From assembly GCF_014836905.1 (NCBI RefSeq), contig NZ_JACSPZ010000001.1, positions 186,001-250,000 of the forward strand: 64,000 bases of DNA, written 5' to 3'. Numbering within the stretch: position 1 is the first letter of the stretch; every line of letters begins with the position of its first letter. The translations under genes and the position numbers were made by a program. The notes beneath the pieces are model-generated. The model was not told the DNA's origin. It was given only the letters and a program-made list of their open reading frames with translations, and did no database searches. The stretch comes from Solibacillus faecavium (GTDB lineage Bacteria > Bacillota > Bacilli > Bacillales_A > Planococcaceae). Shown in pieces: positions 56,805 through 64,000 of this stretch.

Positions 56805-57671
56805 TTACATGAATTCTTTAATTAGTTGATCGAATTGATCTTCCGATAAGCTAATATCGATATCAGTTAATGGCAGCTCTGAATAGCCTTTAATTTTATC
56901 TTGATAAGAAGTTGTTTCTGTATCCTGATAAATAATGCCTGTTACAAGACCTTCATGGCGCATTACAGTTTGCATCGCCATTTCGCGGTTAGAAGAATCA
57001 TAGCCTTCGATGTCCGCTAGCTTTGTTAAATTCTCTTTGAACCAGTCGTATGTGTTTACTTTGTTGTACGTTACACATGGCGAGAATACGTTAATGAATG
57101 AAAAGCCCTTATGGTTTAAGCCAGCTTCAATCATTGCTGTTAATTCTTTAATATCTGTTGAGAAGCCTTGTGCCACAAATGTCGCACCTGCTGTTAAAGC
57201 TACTTCCAACGGCTTTAATGAAGGCTCGATTGCCCCGCCTGGTGTTGATTTCGTAATGAAACCAGCAGCAGAACGTGGAGAAGTTTGCCCTTTTGTTAAT
57301 CCGTAAATTTGGTTGTCCATTACTACATACGTAATGTCGATGTTACGGCGAATCGCATGGATTGTGTGACCCATACCGATCGCGAAGCCGTCACCGTCAC
57401 CGCCTGAAGCGATTACTTTTAAATCTTTGTTCGCCATTTTCAAACCTTGTGCAATCGGTAAAGCACGACCATGGATACCGTGGAAGCCATATGAATTAAT
57501 ATAGCCTGAAATACGGCCTGAACAGCCGATTCCTGAAATAACTGCCGTTTCGTTCGGTTCATAGCCTACGTTTGCTGCTGCACGCTGAATCGCCGCTTGT
57601 ACGGAGAAGTCACCACAGCCTGGACACCAGTTAGGTTTTACGGAATTTCGGAAATCTTTAAATGTTGCCAT
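56805..57671 (-). CDS. korB: 2-oxoacid:ferredoxin oxidoreductase, beta subunit
   Basis: A 288-aa thiamine-diphosphate-binding subunit: NWCPGCGDFSVQAAIQRA at the N-terminus, GDGDGFAIGMGHTIHAIRRN for Mg-TPP binding and NQIYGLTKGQTSPRS. With KorA it oxidises 2-oxoglutarate (or a related 2-oxoacid) to the acyl-CoA and reduces ferredoxin. GGAGG precedes the ATG; 2 bases separate it from korA. Confidence 0.95.
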   Translation of the reverse strand: MATFKDFRNSVKPNWCPGCGDFSVQAAIQRAAANVGYEPNETAVISGIGCSGRISGYINSYGFHGIHGRALPIAQGLKMANKDLKVIASGGDGDGFAIGMGHTIHAIRRNIDITYVVMDNQIYGLTKGQTSPRSAAGFITKSTPGGAIEPSLKPLEVALTAGATFVAQGFSTDIKELTAMIEAGLNHKGFSFINVFSPCVTYNKVNTYDWFKENLTKLADIEGYDSSNREMAMQTVMRHEGLVTGIIYQDTETTSYQDKIKGYSELPLTDIDISLSEDQFDQLIKEFM

Positions 57672-57673
57672 GA

Positions 57674-59407
57674 TTAAATTTCCTCCTTCACTAAGTTTGT
57701 TAATTCACGTGGTAAGAAAGGTGTACCATCGTATTTTAAAATCGATTTCGTCTTCGCGTGACCACCGATATTCATTTTCATCACATTTGCAAGCTGTCCG
57801 GTCGCATTGTTTTCCACGACAATCACCTTTTTCGCTTTATCCATTAATGCGCTCATCTCATCTGCAGGGAATGGGTGGATCAGCTTAATATGGGCGTGGT
57901 TTACTTTCACACCTTCAGAGTTCAGCTTTTCCTGTACTTCTTCAATTGCTCCGCGCGTTGAGTTGAAGCCTACAAGTAAAACGTCCGCATCTTCATGAGG
58001 CGCGTTCACGTATACCGGATTTTCAAAACGGACATGCTGTAATTTACGCATACGCTTATCCATTTGCGTGCGGCGGTTACCAGTCGCTTCAGATGGCTTA
58101 CCAGTTTCATCATGCTCAACACCCGTTACGTGGTGAATACCGCCTTTTAAACCTGGTAAAACACGTGGTGAAACACCGTCTTCTGTATTTTCATAACGCT
58201 TGAAGTAATCTTTCGTTTCTTCATCTTCAACCGCTTCTACAATTTTACCGCGGCGAATTTCAATTTTGCTGTAATCAAATGGATCGACTGACTGTTTCCC
58301 TAATGATAACTGCAAGTCTGTCATTACGATTACCGGCAATTGCAGTTCTTCGGCAATATTAAATGCCTGGATCGTATCGTAAAACGCTTCTTCCATTGTA
58401 GAAGGCGCAATGACAACTTTCGGAATTTCACCGTGTGTACCGTAAAGCATCGCCATTAAATCCGACTGTTCTTGCTTTGTTGGTAAACCTGTAGATGGAC
58501 CACCACGCTGTGTATCGAAAATCACAAGCGGCTGTTCTGTCATACCTGAAAGACCGATTGCTTCCATCATTAATGAAAGACCAGGACCTGCTGATGCCGT
58601 AAATGCACGCACACCACCGTAGTTCGCACCAATCGCCATTGTTGCTGCAGCAATTTCATCTTCTGTTTGAATAACCGCTCCACCTACTAATGGAAGCTTT
58701 TTAATCATGTATTCCATAATTTCAGATGCCGGTGTAATTGGGTAAGCTGCCATGAAACGAGAGCCAGCTGCTAATGCACCTAATGCCGCTGCATCGTTAC
58801 CGATCATGAACATACGGCGTTTTCCGTCAGCAGGAGCAATCTCCCATGCACCTACACGGTCACCAATTTGCTCAGAAATCGCCTGGCGTCCGCGTTCGAT
58901 CGCTTCGATATTTTTCGCAACGACTTCTTCACCTTTACGTCCGAAAATTTCATTTACAACACTTTGGAAAACGGATTCATCCAAGTTTAAAAGTGCTGCA
59001 GTTGCACCAATTGCAACCATGTTTTTCATTAAAGACGTACCAAGCTCAGCTGCAATTTCCGTAAATGGCACAGCATATAATGGTGCGACACAATCTTCCG
59101 GATTTGTTGGATTAAATTTAGCATCGGCTAAAATGATACTGCCTGGAGTTAATTCTTTATAGTTCACGTCGATTGTTTCCTGGTCAAACGCCACTAGTAT
59201 ATCTAAATCGTCCGCAATTGAACGTACTTCTGTTGGACGAACTGTAATTTTATTATTCGTATGGCCACCTTTAATTCGAGAAGAGAAATGACGGTAACCG
59301 TATAGGAAATATCCTAGACGATTCATTGCCATTGAGAAAATTTCACCTGTACTCTCAATCCCTTCACCTTGCTGCCCACCGACTTTCCATGAAAGCTGAT
59401 GTAACAT
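57674..59407 (-). CDS. korA: 2-oxoacid:ferredoxin oxidoreductase, alpha subunit (gamma-alpha fusion)
   Basis: A 577-aa subunit. Residues about 1-190 are the gamma domain (VGGQQGEGIESTGEIFSMAMNRLGY); residues about 200-577 are the alpha domain (GNDAAALGALAAGSRFMAAYPITPASEIME, TASAGPGLSLMMEAIG, RGGPSTGLPTKQEQSD). AAGGAG lies 7 bases before the ATG. The order spoVS, korA, korB is that of Bacillus. Confidence 0.96.
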   Translation of the reverse strand: MLHQLSWKVGGQQGEGIESTGEIFSMAMNRLGYFLYGYRHFSSRIKGGHTNNKITVRPTEVRSIADDLDILVAFDQETIDVNYKELTPGSIILADAKFNPTNPEDCVAPLYAVPFTEIAAELGTSLMKNMVAIGATAALLNLDESVFQSVVNEIFGRKGEEVVAKNIEAIERGRQAISEQIGDRVGAWEIAPADGKRRMFMIGNDAAALGALAAGSRFMAAYPITPASEIMEYMIKKLPLVGGAVIQTEDEIAAATMAIGANYGGVRAFTASAGPGLSLMMEAIGLSGMTEQPLVIFDTQRGGPSTGLPTKQEQSDLMAMLYGTHGEIPKVVIAPSTMEEAFYDTIQAFNIAEELQLPVIVMTDLQLSLGKQSVDPFDYSKIEIRRGKIVEAVEDEETKDYFKRYENTEDGVSPRVLPGLKGGIHHVTGVEHDETGKPSEATGNRRTQMDKRMRKLQHVRFENPVYVNAPHEDADVLLVGFNSTRGAIEEVQEKLNSEGVKVNHAHIKLIHPFPADEMSALMDKAKKVIVVENNATGQLANVMKMNIGGHAKTKSILKYDGTPFLPRELTNLVKEEI

Positions 59408-59699
59408 ATCAACATCTCCTTAAAATTTCTGTATTATATAATGGTTAGAGCGAATGTAGCTAGCATCAAGCTTTGCTACGTATAGATATTTTTCCTACAT
59501 TAGTTTAACATGAAGTGTAAGTCTCTTCTATTGCAAATGTCATATAGTAGTAAAAATCAGACCTTTGACGGAAAGTTTCTGTACACAATTTGTTTTGCGG
59601 GTAAAGTTGATTATTTATGCAGTTATTTAAGAAACGAAATTTTTTACATTTTGTTTCATTATTATGTAATATATTTGTTCTAACAAAATTTCTTGAAAA
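59408..59699. other. Intergenic region upstream of korA, no gene seen
   Basis: About 290 bases, AT-rich, expected to contain the korAB promoter. No ORF with a ribosome binding site and no strong repeat was found. Confidence 0.5.
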
Positions 59700-59742
59700 T
59701 AAAAAACACCCGCTTAGCACTACCTAGGTGCTAAGCGGGTGT
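59700..59742 (-). terminator. Terminator of spoVS
   Basis: ACACCCGCTTAGCAC / GTGCTAAGCGGGTGT stem followed by T6 on the minus strand, 5 bases after the spoVS stop. Confidence 0.92.
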
Positions 59743-59746
59743 AGGA

Positions 59747-60028
59747 CTATTGATTATTAGCTGAACGAGTTCTTTTTTCAACGAGTAATTTTAACGCCGT
59801 ACGATCTTCTCCTGCAATTGTAATGTCTGCGAAAGCCGGGGCACAAATTAAATCTGTACCACTTGGTGCCACAAACCCTCGAGCGATTGCTACTGCTTTA
59901 ATTGCTTGATTTAACGCACCTGCACCTACAGCCTGCATTTCTGCAAAACCCTGCTCTCGTATAACCGCCACGAGTGCTCCTGCAACAGAATTAGGATTAG
60001 AACGAGATGATACTTTCAATGAATCCAC
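59747..60028 (-). CDS. spoVS: Stage V sporulation protein S
   Basis: A 93-aa SpoVS (86 aa in B. subtilis) with an Alba-like fold: LKVSSRSNPNSVAGALVAVI, AVGAGALNQAIKAVAIARGF and VAPSGTDLICAPAFADI. It extends a little further at the C-terminus (KRTRSANNQ). The start is GTG with AGGGGG 9 bases upstream. Needed for completing sporulation in Bacillus. Confidence 0.97.
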   Translation of the reverse strand: MDSLKVSSRSNPNSVAGALVAVIREQGFAEMQAVGAGALNQAIKAVAIARGFVAPSGTDLICAPAFADITIAGEDRTALKLLVEKRTRSANNQ

Positions 60029-60595
60029 AGCTATTTCCCCCTCATCTAGTACTGCAATATCTTTTTAGACAATTTTTATTGCCTGTACGTCATTGTATGC
60101 ACGTTATTTCTAAATTAGACTTCCAAAATCATAGATTACTTAAGAAAAATTAATCTGCGAAACTACAGTTCTCATAATAATAATGATGGTTAGGTGATTT
60201 GTAATTATTCATTACAAATCCAAAAATTTTCGTCTGCTCAGAAGTCAAAATCGTGGTCGCTTTTTGACCGCTCTTTTATCGACACCTCCTCTATTCAGAA
60301 TTTCACATTTACTCGTCAATATTTGCAGGTCCGATAACAATGTGACTGAACTTATATCAATATCAGAATCCGAATAAATATTAAATGTCGGATGCAATAA
60401 AAAAACTAATAAAAATGACTGACAATACAATCAACGAGTCTAGTATGGAAAAAAACCGTGTGCCTGGCAGTATAGTCCCCTAATCATCCCTACCAAAATA
60501 CCTATAAAATGCGATTTAAAATTTTTTAACTTCATATCCTAAAAAATCGGTCGTTTTAGCATATTATCGAAAGTTGAAAACTATAACTTACTACC
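60029..60595. other. Intergenic region between spoVS and the LCP gene
   Basis: About 570 bases without a convincing gene. A perfect inverted repeat GATTTGTAAT, 5 bases, ATTACAAATC lies at 60196-60220 without a T-run. At about 60280-60290 the minus strand has AGGAGGT followed by an ATA-started 13-codon frame, which I do not call. No match to the other repeats of the window was noticed. Confidence 0.5.
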
Positions 60596-60635
60596 AAAAA
60601 AGAGAGTAGAACCTTGAAAACAAGATTCTACTCTA
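60596..60635 (-). terminator. Terminator downstream of the LCP gene
   Basis: AGAGTAGAA / TTCTACTCT stem with further inner pairing and a T6 tail on the minus strand, about 110 bases after the stop. Confidence 0.75.
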
Positions 60636-60742
60636 CATTTTATTCATATTTCCAAACCTTTTCACTGGTTCTTTATCCGTGTCTTTTTAGAACGAGGATT
60701 TCTACTTTTCCCTATAAAACTAATGATAGAGGCAATAGTGGT

Positions 60743-61651
60743 TTATATTTCCATATGTTTTTTCAAATCTTCCTGAAGCTGCTGCAATTCACCTTCATCC
60801 GGCATATAGTAATAAATGCCGTCCAGCTTCGTATTCGTGCCTTTGTTCATATAAAGCTGCTCTATCTTTTTCAAACTATCACCATAATTTTTTTGAATAC
60901 TAAGGAGGTCCTCAAATGGGACATTCATTTCTACATTTTTCTCCAAAGTTTTGAAAATCGATTTGTAGTTCCATACTTTTTTTATCGACAAGCTTTCGTC
61001 TAAAACGCCCTGAATGACTTGTTTCTGTCGATTTTGTCTGCCGAAATCACCAGTAGGATCGTCATAGCGCATGCGTACATATTTCAAAGACTGCTCGCCA
61101 TTAAGTACTAATTCCCCAATTGGAAAATGCTCGCCCTGAAAATTGAAATTCAAAGTGTTTTTAACCTTTACTCCACCGAGGATATCTATAATATCGACAA
61201 AGCTTACCATATTCACTTTCACTACATAATCAATTGGAATGCCCAATAAATTTTCCACCGTTTTCATCGACATTTCCATGCCACCAAAGGAATAGGCATG
61301 ATTAATCTTGTCTTTAAAGTCTTTCCCCACCATCTCGGTATAGGTATCCCGTGGTATACTCAGCATCTTTGTCGTTTGAAGTGTTGGGTTGACGGTCAAA
61401 ACAATCATCGTATCCGAGCGCCCTACATCGCCTTCCCGTTCATCTACCCCTAGAACGAGCGCTGAAAACGGCTCCATTTCTGTTGTAATATTAACTGGCT
61501 GCATCCGTATTTCAGATGATTTATCCTCCATCGGTGTATAGATCTCATTTGCAGTACTTTTTATATCTCCATATACATTCAAAATGACAATGAGACTCGT
61601 ACTGACTAAAACAATTGCGGTGCTAATTATCCATTTCCATGCTTTTTTCAT
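60743..61651 (-). CDS. LytR-CpsA-Psr (LCP) family wall-polymer ligase
   Basis: A 302-aa protein: short cytoplasmic N-terminus, one TM helix (residues about 6-26) and an extracellular LCP domain with LVLGVDEREGDVGRSDTMIVLTVNP, SIPRDTYTEMVG, KINHAYSFGG and YVRMRYDDPTGDFGRQNRQKQV. These residues bind the polyprenyl pyrophosphate. It should attach wall teichoic acid or a polysaccharide to peptidoglycan. GAGGAGA fixes the ATG at 61651; the 31 extra residues from 61744 are unlikely. Inserted between ymdB and spoVS, which adjoin in B. subtilis. Confidence 0.93.
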   Translation of the reverse strand: MKKAWKWIISTAIVLVSTSLIVILNVYGDIKSTANEIYTPMEDKSSEIRMQPVNITTEMEPFSALVLGVDEREGDVGRSDTMIVLTVNPTLQTTKMLSIPRDTYTEMVGKDFKDKINHAYSFGGMEMSMKTVENLLGIPIDYVVKVNMVSFVDIIDILGGVKVKNTLNFNFQGEHFPIGELVLNGEQSLKYVRMRYDDPTGDFGRQNRQKQVIQGVLDESLSIKKVWNYKSIFKTLEKNVEMNVPFEDLLSIQKNYGDSLKKIEQLYMNKGTNTKLDGIYYYMPDEGELQQLQEDLKKHMEI

Positions 61652-61756
61652 CCTGATTCTCCTCAGACTCTTTTCAACTATAGTAGAGAGCATATGAACT
61701 ATAATTTCCACCGCAATTGCTAAATATTCACTTAGTTTGTGCAATTAATATCCTAT

Positions 61757-61824
61757 AAAAAAACACCTACACATTGATTAAAAATAGGCAATCGCCAAGT
61801 TTTTCAATAGTAGGTGTTATATTT
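61757..61824 (-). terminator. Terminator of ymdB
   Basis: AACACCTAC / GTAGGTGTT outer stem with a long, partly paired interior, then T7 on the minus strand. Confidence 0.65.
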
Positions 61825-61844
61825 TGACCGATATTTTCTTTTAT

Positions 61845-62642
61845 TTAAGCTCTAAAAGGGTTGTCTTCGTTAATCAAAACACGTTCCTGTCTGATCGCTT
61901 TTCCTGTTTTATCATCAATTTCAACAAAGAATGCACTCAATACAGCACGGCCTTTTTTCGGTACTTCATAGCGTGCAGGCATATTTGTCAAAAATTTATA
62001 AATGACATTGTCTTTACCCATACCTAAAACTTCATCGTATGGACCAGTCATACCAACATCCGTAATATATGCTGTACCACCTGGATATATACGATTGTCA
62101 GCTGTTTGTACATGGGTATGCGTTCCAACAACAACAGACGCTTTGCCATCCAAATGCCAGCCTAGTGCAATTTTTTCACTTGTTGCTTCTGCATGGAAAT
62201 CGACAAATACGATTGGCGACGTTTTTTTCGCTTCTTCGACCATTTCGACTGCCATTGCAAATGGATCTTCATGTGGCGGTAAGAACACACGACCGTGTAA
62301 GTTAATAACTGAAATCGTTACACCGTTTTTCGATACTTGCGTCATACCACGACCTGGTGCATCTTTCGAAAAGTTTGCCGGACGGACTAAATAATCCGCA
62401 TCATCGATAAAATCAAAAATGTCCTTGTTATCCCACGTATGGTTGCCCATCGTAATGACATCGACACCCATTTGCAGTAAATCATTATAAATTGCACGTG
62501 TAATGCCGCGCCCTGCTGCAGCATTTTCTCCGTTAGCAATAACTACATCCAAATTATATTTTTTCTTTAATCGGGGTAAATACTGTTCCACAGCATCTCG
62601 ACCAATTGAACCTACGATATCTCCAATAAATAATACTTTCAT
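61845..62642 (-). CDS. ymdB: YmdB metallophosphoesterase
   Basis: A 265-aa dinuclear phosphoesterase that, in B. subtilis, hydrolyses 2',3'-cAMP and affects the biofilm/motility choice. Motifs are MKVLFIGDIVG, ANGENAAAGRG, MGNHTWDNKDI and VVGTHTHVQTADNRI. By homology the start is the ATG at 62642; a GTG at 62657 in the same frame adds five residues. The ribosome binding site is weak. Confidence 0.95.
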   Translation of the reverse strand: MKVLFIGDIVGSIGRDAVEQYLPRLKKKYNLDVVIANGENAAAGRGITRAIYNDLLQMGVDVITMGNHTWDNKDIFDFIDDADYLVRPANFSKDAPGRGMTQVSKNGVTISVINLHGRVFLPPHEDPFAMAVEMVEEAKKTSPIVFVDFHAEATSEKIALGWHLDGKASVVVGTHTHVQTADNRIYPGGTAYITDVGMTGPYDEVLGMGKDNVIYKFLTNMPARYEVPKKGRAVLSAFFVEIDDKTGKAIRQERVLINEDNPFRA

Positions 62643-62737
62643 TTTATACAACCACACTTTCTCATGTTAAGCATTCATTTTACCATTGTTTTTGGAATGT
62701 ACGCAAAAAAACTGCTACAAATTGAATTGTAACAGAA

Positions 62738-63523
62738 TCAGAAGTTGAAATTTTTATTTTGATGACCATTCCATGTATCAGAGATGATACGCTGCAAATT
62801 TTTCTCAGCATATAAGCCTAATTCTTGCTGTATTTTTTGCAGATTTGCAATGAATACAGGTGTATCTTCTATACGGCTCTCTGACTTAGTAATCGTCTCT
62901 TTTTCTTTCGTTTCCTTTACCGAGTAACCTTGCCCATTTCCTAAATTATAAATTTTAAAAGACTGCTCATTTTTTACAACCGTTTCTATTGCTAACGAAT
63001 AGGCGTTCACTAGATCTTCCACTTGTATATCCGAAGCATTTAAATAGCGCAGCACAATACAGTTCATCTTATAGGCCATAGTATAATCCTGCAAAATTTG
63101 TTCACTAAAATATTTAGACCTTGCATATGGATTCGTCGTCTCGATATAGCTTTTCTCATGCAAAGGCTCTGTTAAAGCTGTAGACGAGTAGACAATATTT
63201 TTAACATGATGTTCCCGCATTATTTTCAGCAACACTAACGTTGCAGTTACATTGTTTTCATAATAAAGTTGCGGATTTTCATGGGATTCAACTTCCAGAC
63301 CTGCTGCTGCCAAATGCACAACAGTCTTAATTGGGAAAAGAGAAAAGACCTGCGTTAAACGCTTTTCATCTGCTATGTCCCCTTCAATAAAGATCGCCTG
63401 TTCATTCACTGCTTCACGACAACCTGTCGATAAATTATCGTACACAACAACCCGTTCTGACTCGACTAAGCGATTTACAACATGACTCCCAATATAGCCT
63501 GCTCCCCCAACGACTAAAATCAT
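62738..63523 (-). CDS. GalE-like NAD-dependent epimerase/dehydratase, internally shortened
   Basis: A 261-aa extended SDR protein resembling UDP-glucose 4-epimerase (usually about 330 aa). The NAD fold VVGGAGYIGSHVV, YDNLSTG, VVHLAAAG and NPYARSKYFSEQIL with the catalytic Tyr/Lys are kept. After LRYLNAS the sequence jumps to VEDLVNAYSLAIE, omitting about 65 residues that in GalE hold GARPDG- and RDYIH-type nucleotide-sugar contacts. The frame is open, so this is either a recent in-frame deletion or an enzyme with altered substrate. AAAGGGG precedes the ATG. Confidence 0.8.
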   Translation of the reverse strand: MILVVGGAGYIGSHVVNRLVESERVVVYDNLSTGCREAVNEQAIFIEGDIADEKRLTQVFSLFPIKTVVHLAAAGLEVESHENPQLYYENNVTATLVLLKIMREHHVKNIVYSSTALTEPLHEKSYIETTNPYARSKYFSEQILQDYTMAYKMNCIVLRYLNASDIQVEDLVNAYSLAIETVVKNEQSFKIYNLGNGQGYSVKETKEKETITKSESRIEDTPVFIANLQKIQQELGLYAEKNLQRIISDTWNGHQNKNFNF

Positions 63524-63658
63524 CGTGCATTACCCCTTTCTATTCAAGAGTGAATAAATCTATTTGTATGGTAATGATGTCCTCCCCATGATGCATCTAG
63601 GTATTTGTATATTAATTTGATCCCCCTTAAAGTGGGGTTGATTAGCAAGTAACCCCTA

Positions 63659-64000
63659 TCAAGCCTTAACTTTACGTACTAACCGGAAAAATGTCGGATA
63701 TACTCTTAATCTCACTAACGGCTTCATCATCCGGTGTTTCCACGGTAACTGAGAGAAATTTTTGCTCTCTCTTATAATTTGCCGTTCCAGAGATTTTAAT
63801 TGCCTTGTGTTCGAAGTGGTCAATAATACATAATGATAGCGGTGAATATACAGCCGTAAATTTAGCGCTTCTATTACATTTCGATATTGTCTTTTATCAA
63901 AAAACTGCTTTAGTTGAGCGTACGTTTGCTCATGTGATTGTGCAATGGACGGGTTGTAGATTTTAGCAGGTCTACCCTCGCTTTGTACAAAGTTATACTG
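63659..64000 (-). CDS. C-terminus of a probable glycosyltransferase, 5' end off the window
   Basis: An open frame of 113 codons enters from beyond base 64000 and ends with TGA at 63659. It reads QYNFVQSEGRPAKIYNP near the edge and a basic helical end (LPWKHRMMKPLVRLRVYPTFF). Position beside a GalE-like gene and the general look suggest the C-terminal tail of a family 2 glycosyltransferase, but no catalytic motif is in the visible part, so the function is a guess. Confidence 0.5.
   Translation of the reverse strand, partial: QYNFVQSEGRPAKIYNPSIAQSHEQTYAQLKQFFDKRQYRNVIEALNLRLYIHRYHYVLLTTSNTRQLKSLERQIIRESKNFSQLPWKHRMMKPLVRLRVYPTFFRLVRKVKA

Noticed and set aside
60245-60430. 61-aa minus-strand ORF between spoVS and the LCP gene, and a 13-codon ATA-started frame behind AGGAGGT at about 60280
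   Set aside because: The ORF has no ribosome binding site at its start, and the short frame lacks a normal start codon; the AGGAGGT may be chance.
63600-63658. Terminator or switch after the partial glycosyltransferase (GGGGTT / AACCCC / GGGG segments)
   Set aside because: Competing short pairings are visible, but there is no T-run and no clear leader function.

Overview
The window is a low-GC Firmicutes chromosome segment, most likely from a spore-forming, pigmented member of the Planococcaceae (Solibacillus/Lysinibacillus group). The evidence is AT-rich DNA with ATG/GTG/TTG starts behind strong AAGGAGG-type Shine-Dalgarno sites, sporulation genes (yqfC, yqfD, spoVS), a carotenoid-type desaturase, and a gene order that follows the Bacillus subtilis rpoD-to-hemW block closely. 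Almost every gene is on the minus strand. The genus is inferred from gene content; no rRNA is present to confirm it.

Layout: 1-8656 carries nif3/yqfO (partial), trmK, cccA, an acyl-CoA dehydrogenase, a membrane protein, rpoD, dnaG, ppsR and ccpN. A plus-strand T-box-controlled single-chain glycyl-tRNA synthetase follows (8705-10590). 10868-19016 is an accessory catabolic operon: IclR regulator, CaiB-type CoA-transferase, fused TRAP permease, TAXI binding protein, enoyl-CoA hydratase and a pair of acyl-CoA dehydrogenases behind a clear sigma-A promoter. 19184-21733 holds three plus-strand genes, one of them frameshifted. 22598-38821 returns to the conserved block (recO, capA insertion, era, cdd, dgkA, ybeY, pgpH, phoH, yqfD, yqfC, floA, nfeD, rpsU), with deoC and a few lipoprotein genes inserted. 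mtaB and rsmE are separated by a 6.7 kb accessory island with a glycosyltransferase/HEAT/response-regulator trio and a CrtN-like desaturase. 46900-55553 is rsmE, prmA, dnaJ, dnaK, grpE, hrcA, hemW with a perfect CIRCE. After an AT-rich synteny break with a 21-bp tandem array, 56805-62642 is a second conserved block (korB, korA, spoVS, an LCP protein, ymdB), followed by a shortened GalE-like gene and the end of a probable glycosyltransferase gene.

The most unusual material is non-coding. (1) A repeat made of four imperfect palindromes with nearly fixed spacing (about 51/61/52 bp) occurs four times. (2) The 3' ends of two unrelated genes, glyQS and phoH, are duplicated between the gene and its terminator, and the copies differ almost only at synonymous positions. 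(3) A roughly 280-340 bp palindromic repeat occurs twice at places where the conserved operon has been opened. (4) A 21-bp array of about nine units lies at the junction of the two syntenic blocks. The best candidate for a new protein system is the TRAP/CoA-transferase/acyl-CoA dehydrogenase operon of unknown substrate. The pseudo-GGDEF/pseudo-receiver exopolysaccharide trio is second.

Gene-by-gene calls come from reading protein motifs and gene order; no database search was run. Start codons were moved from the longest ORF when a Shine-Dalgarno site clearly favoured an internal start.
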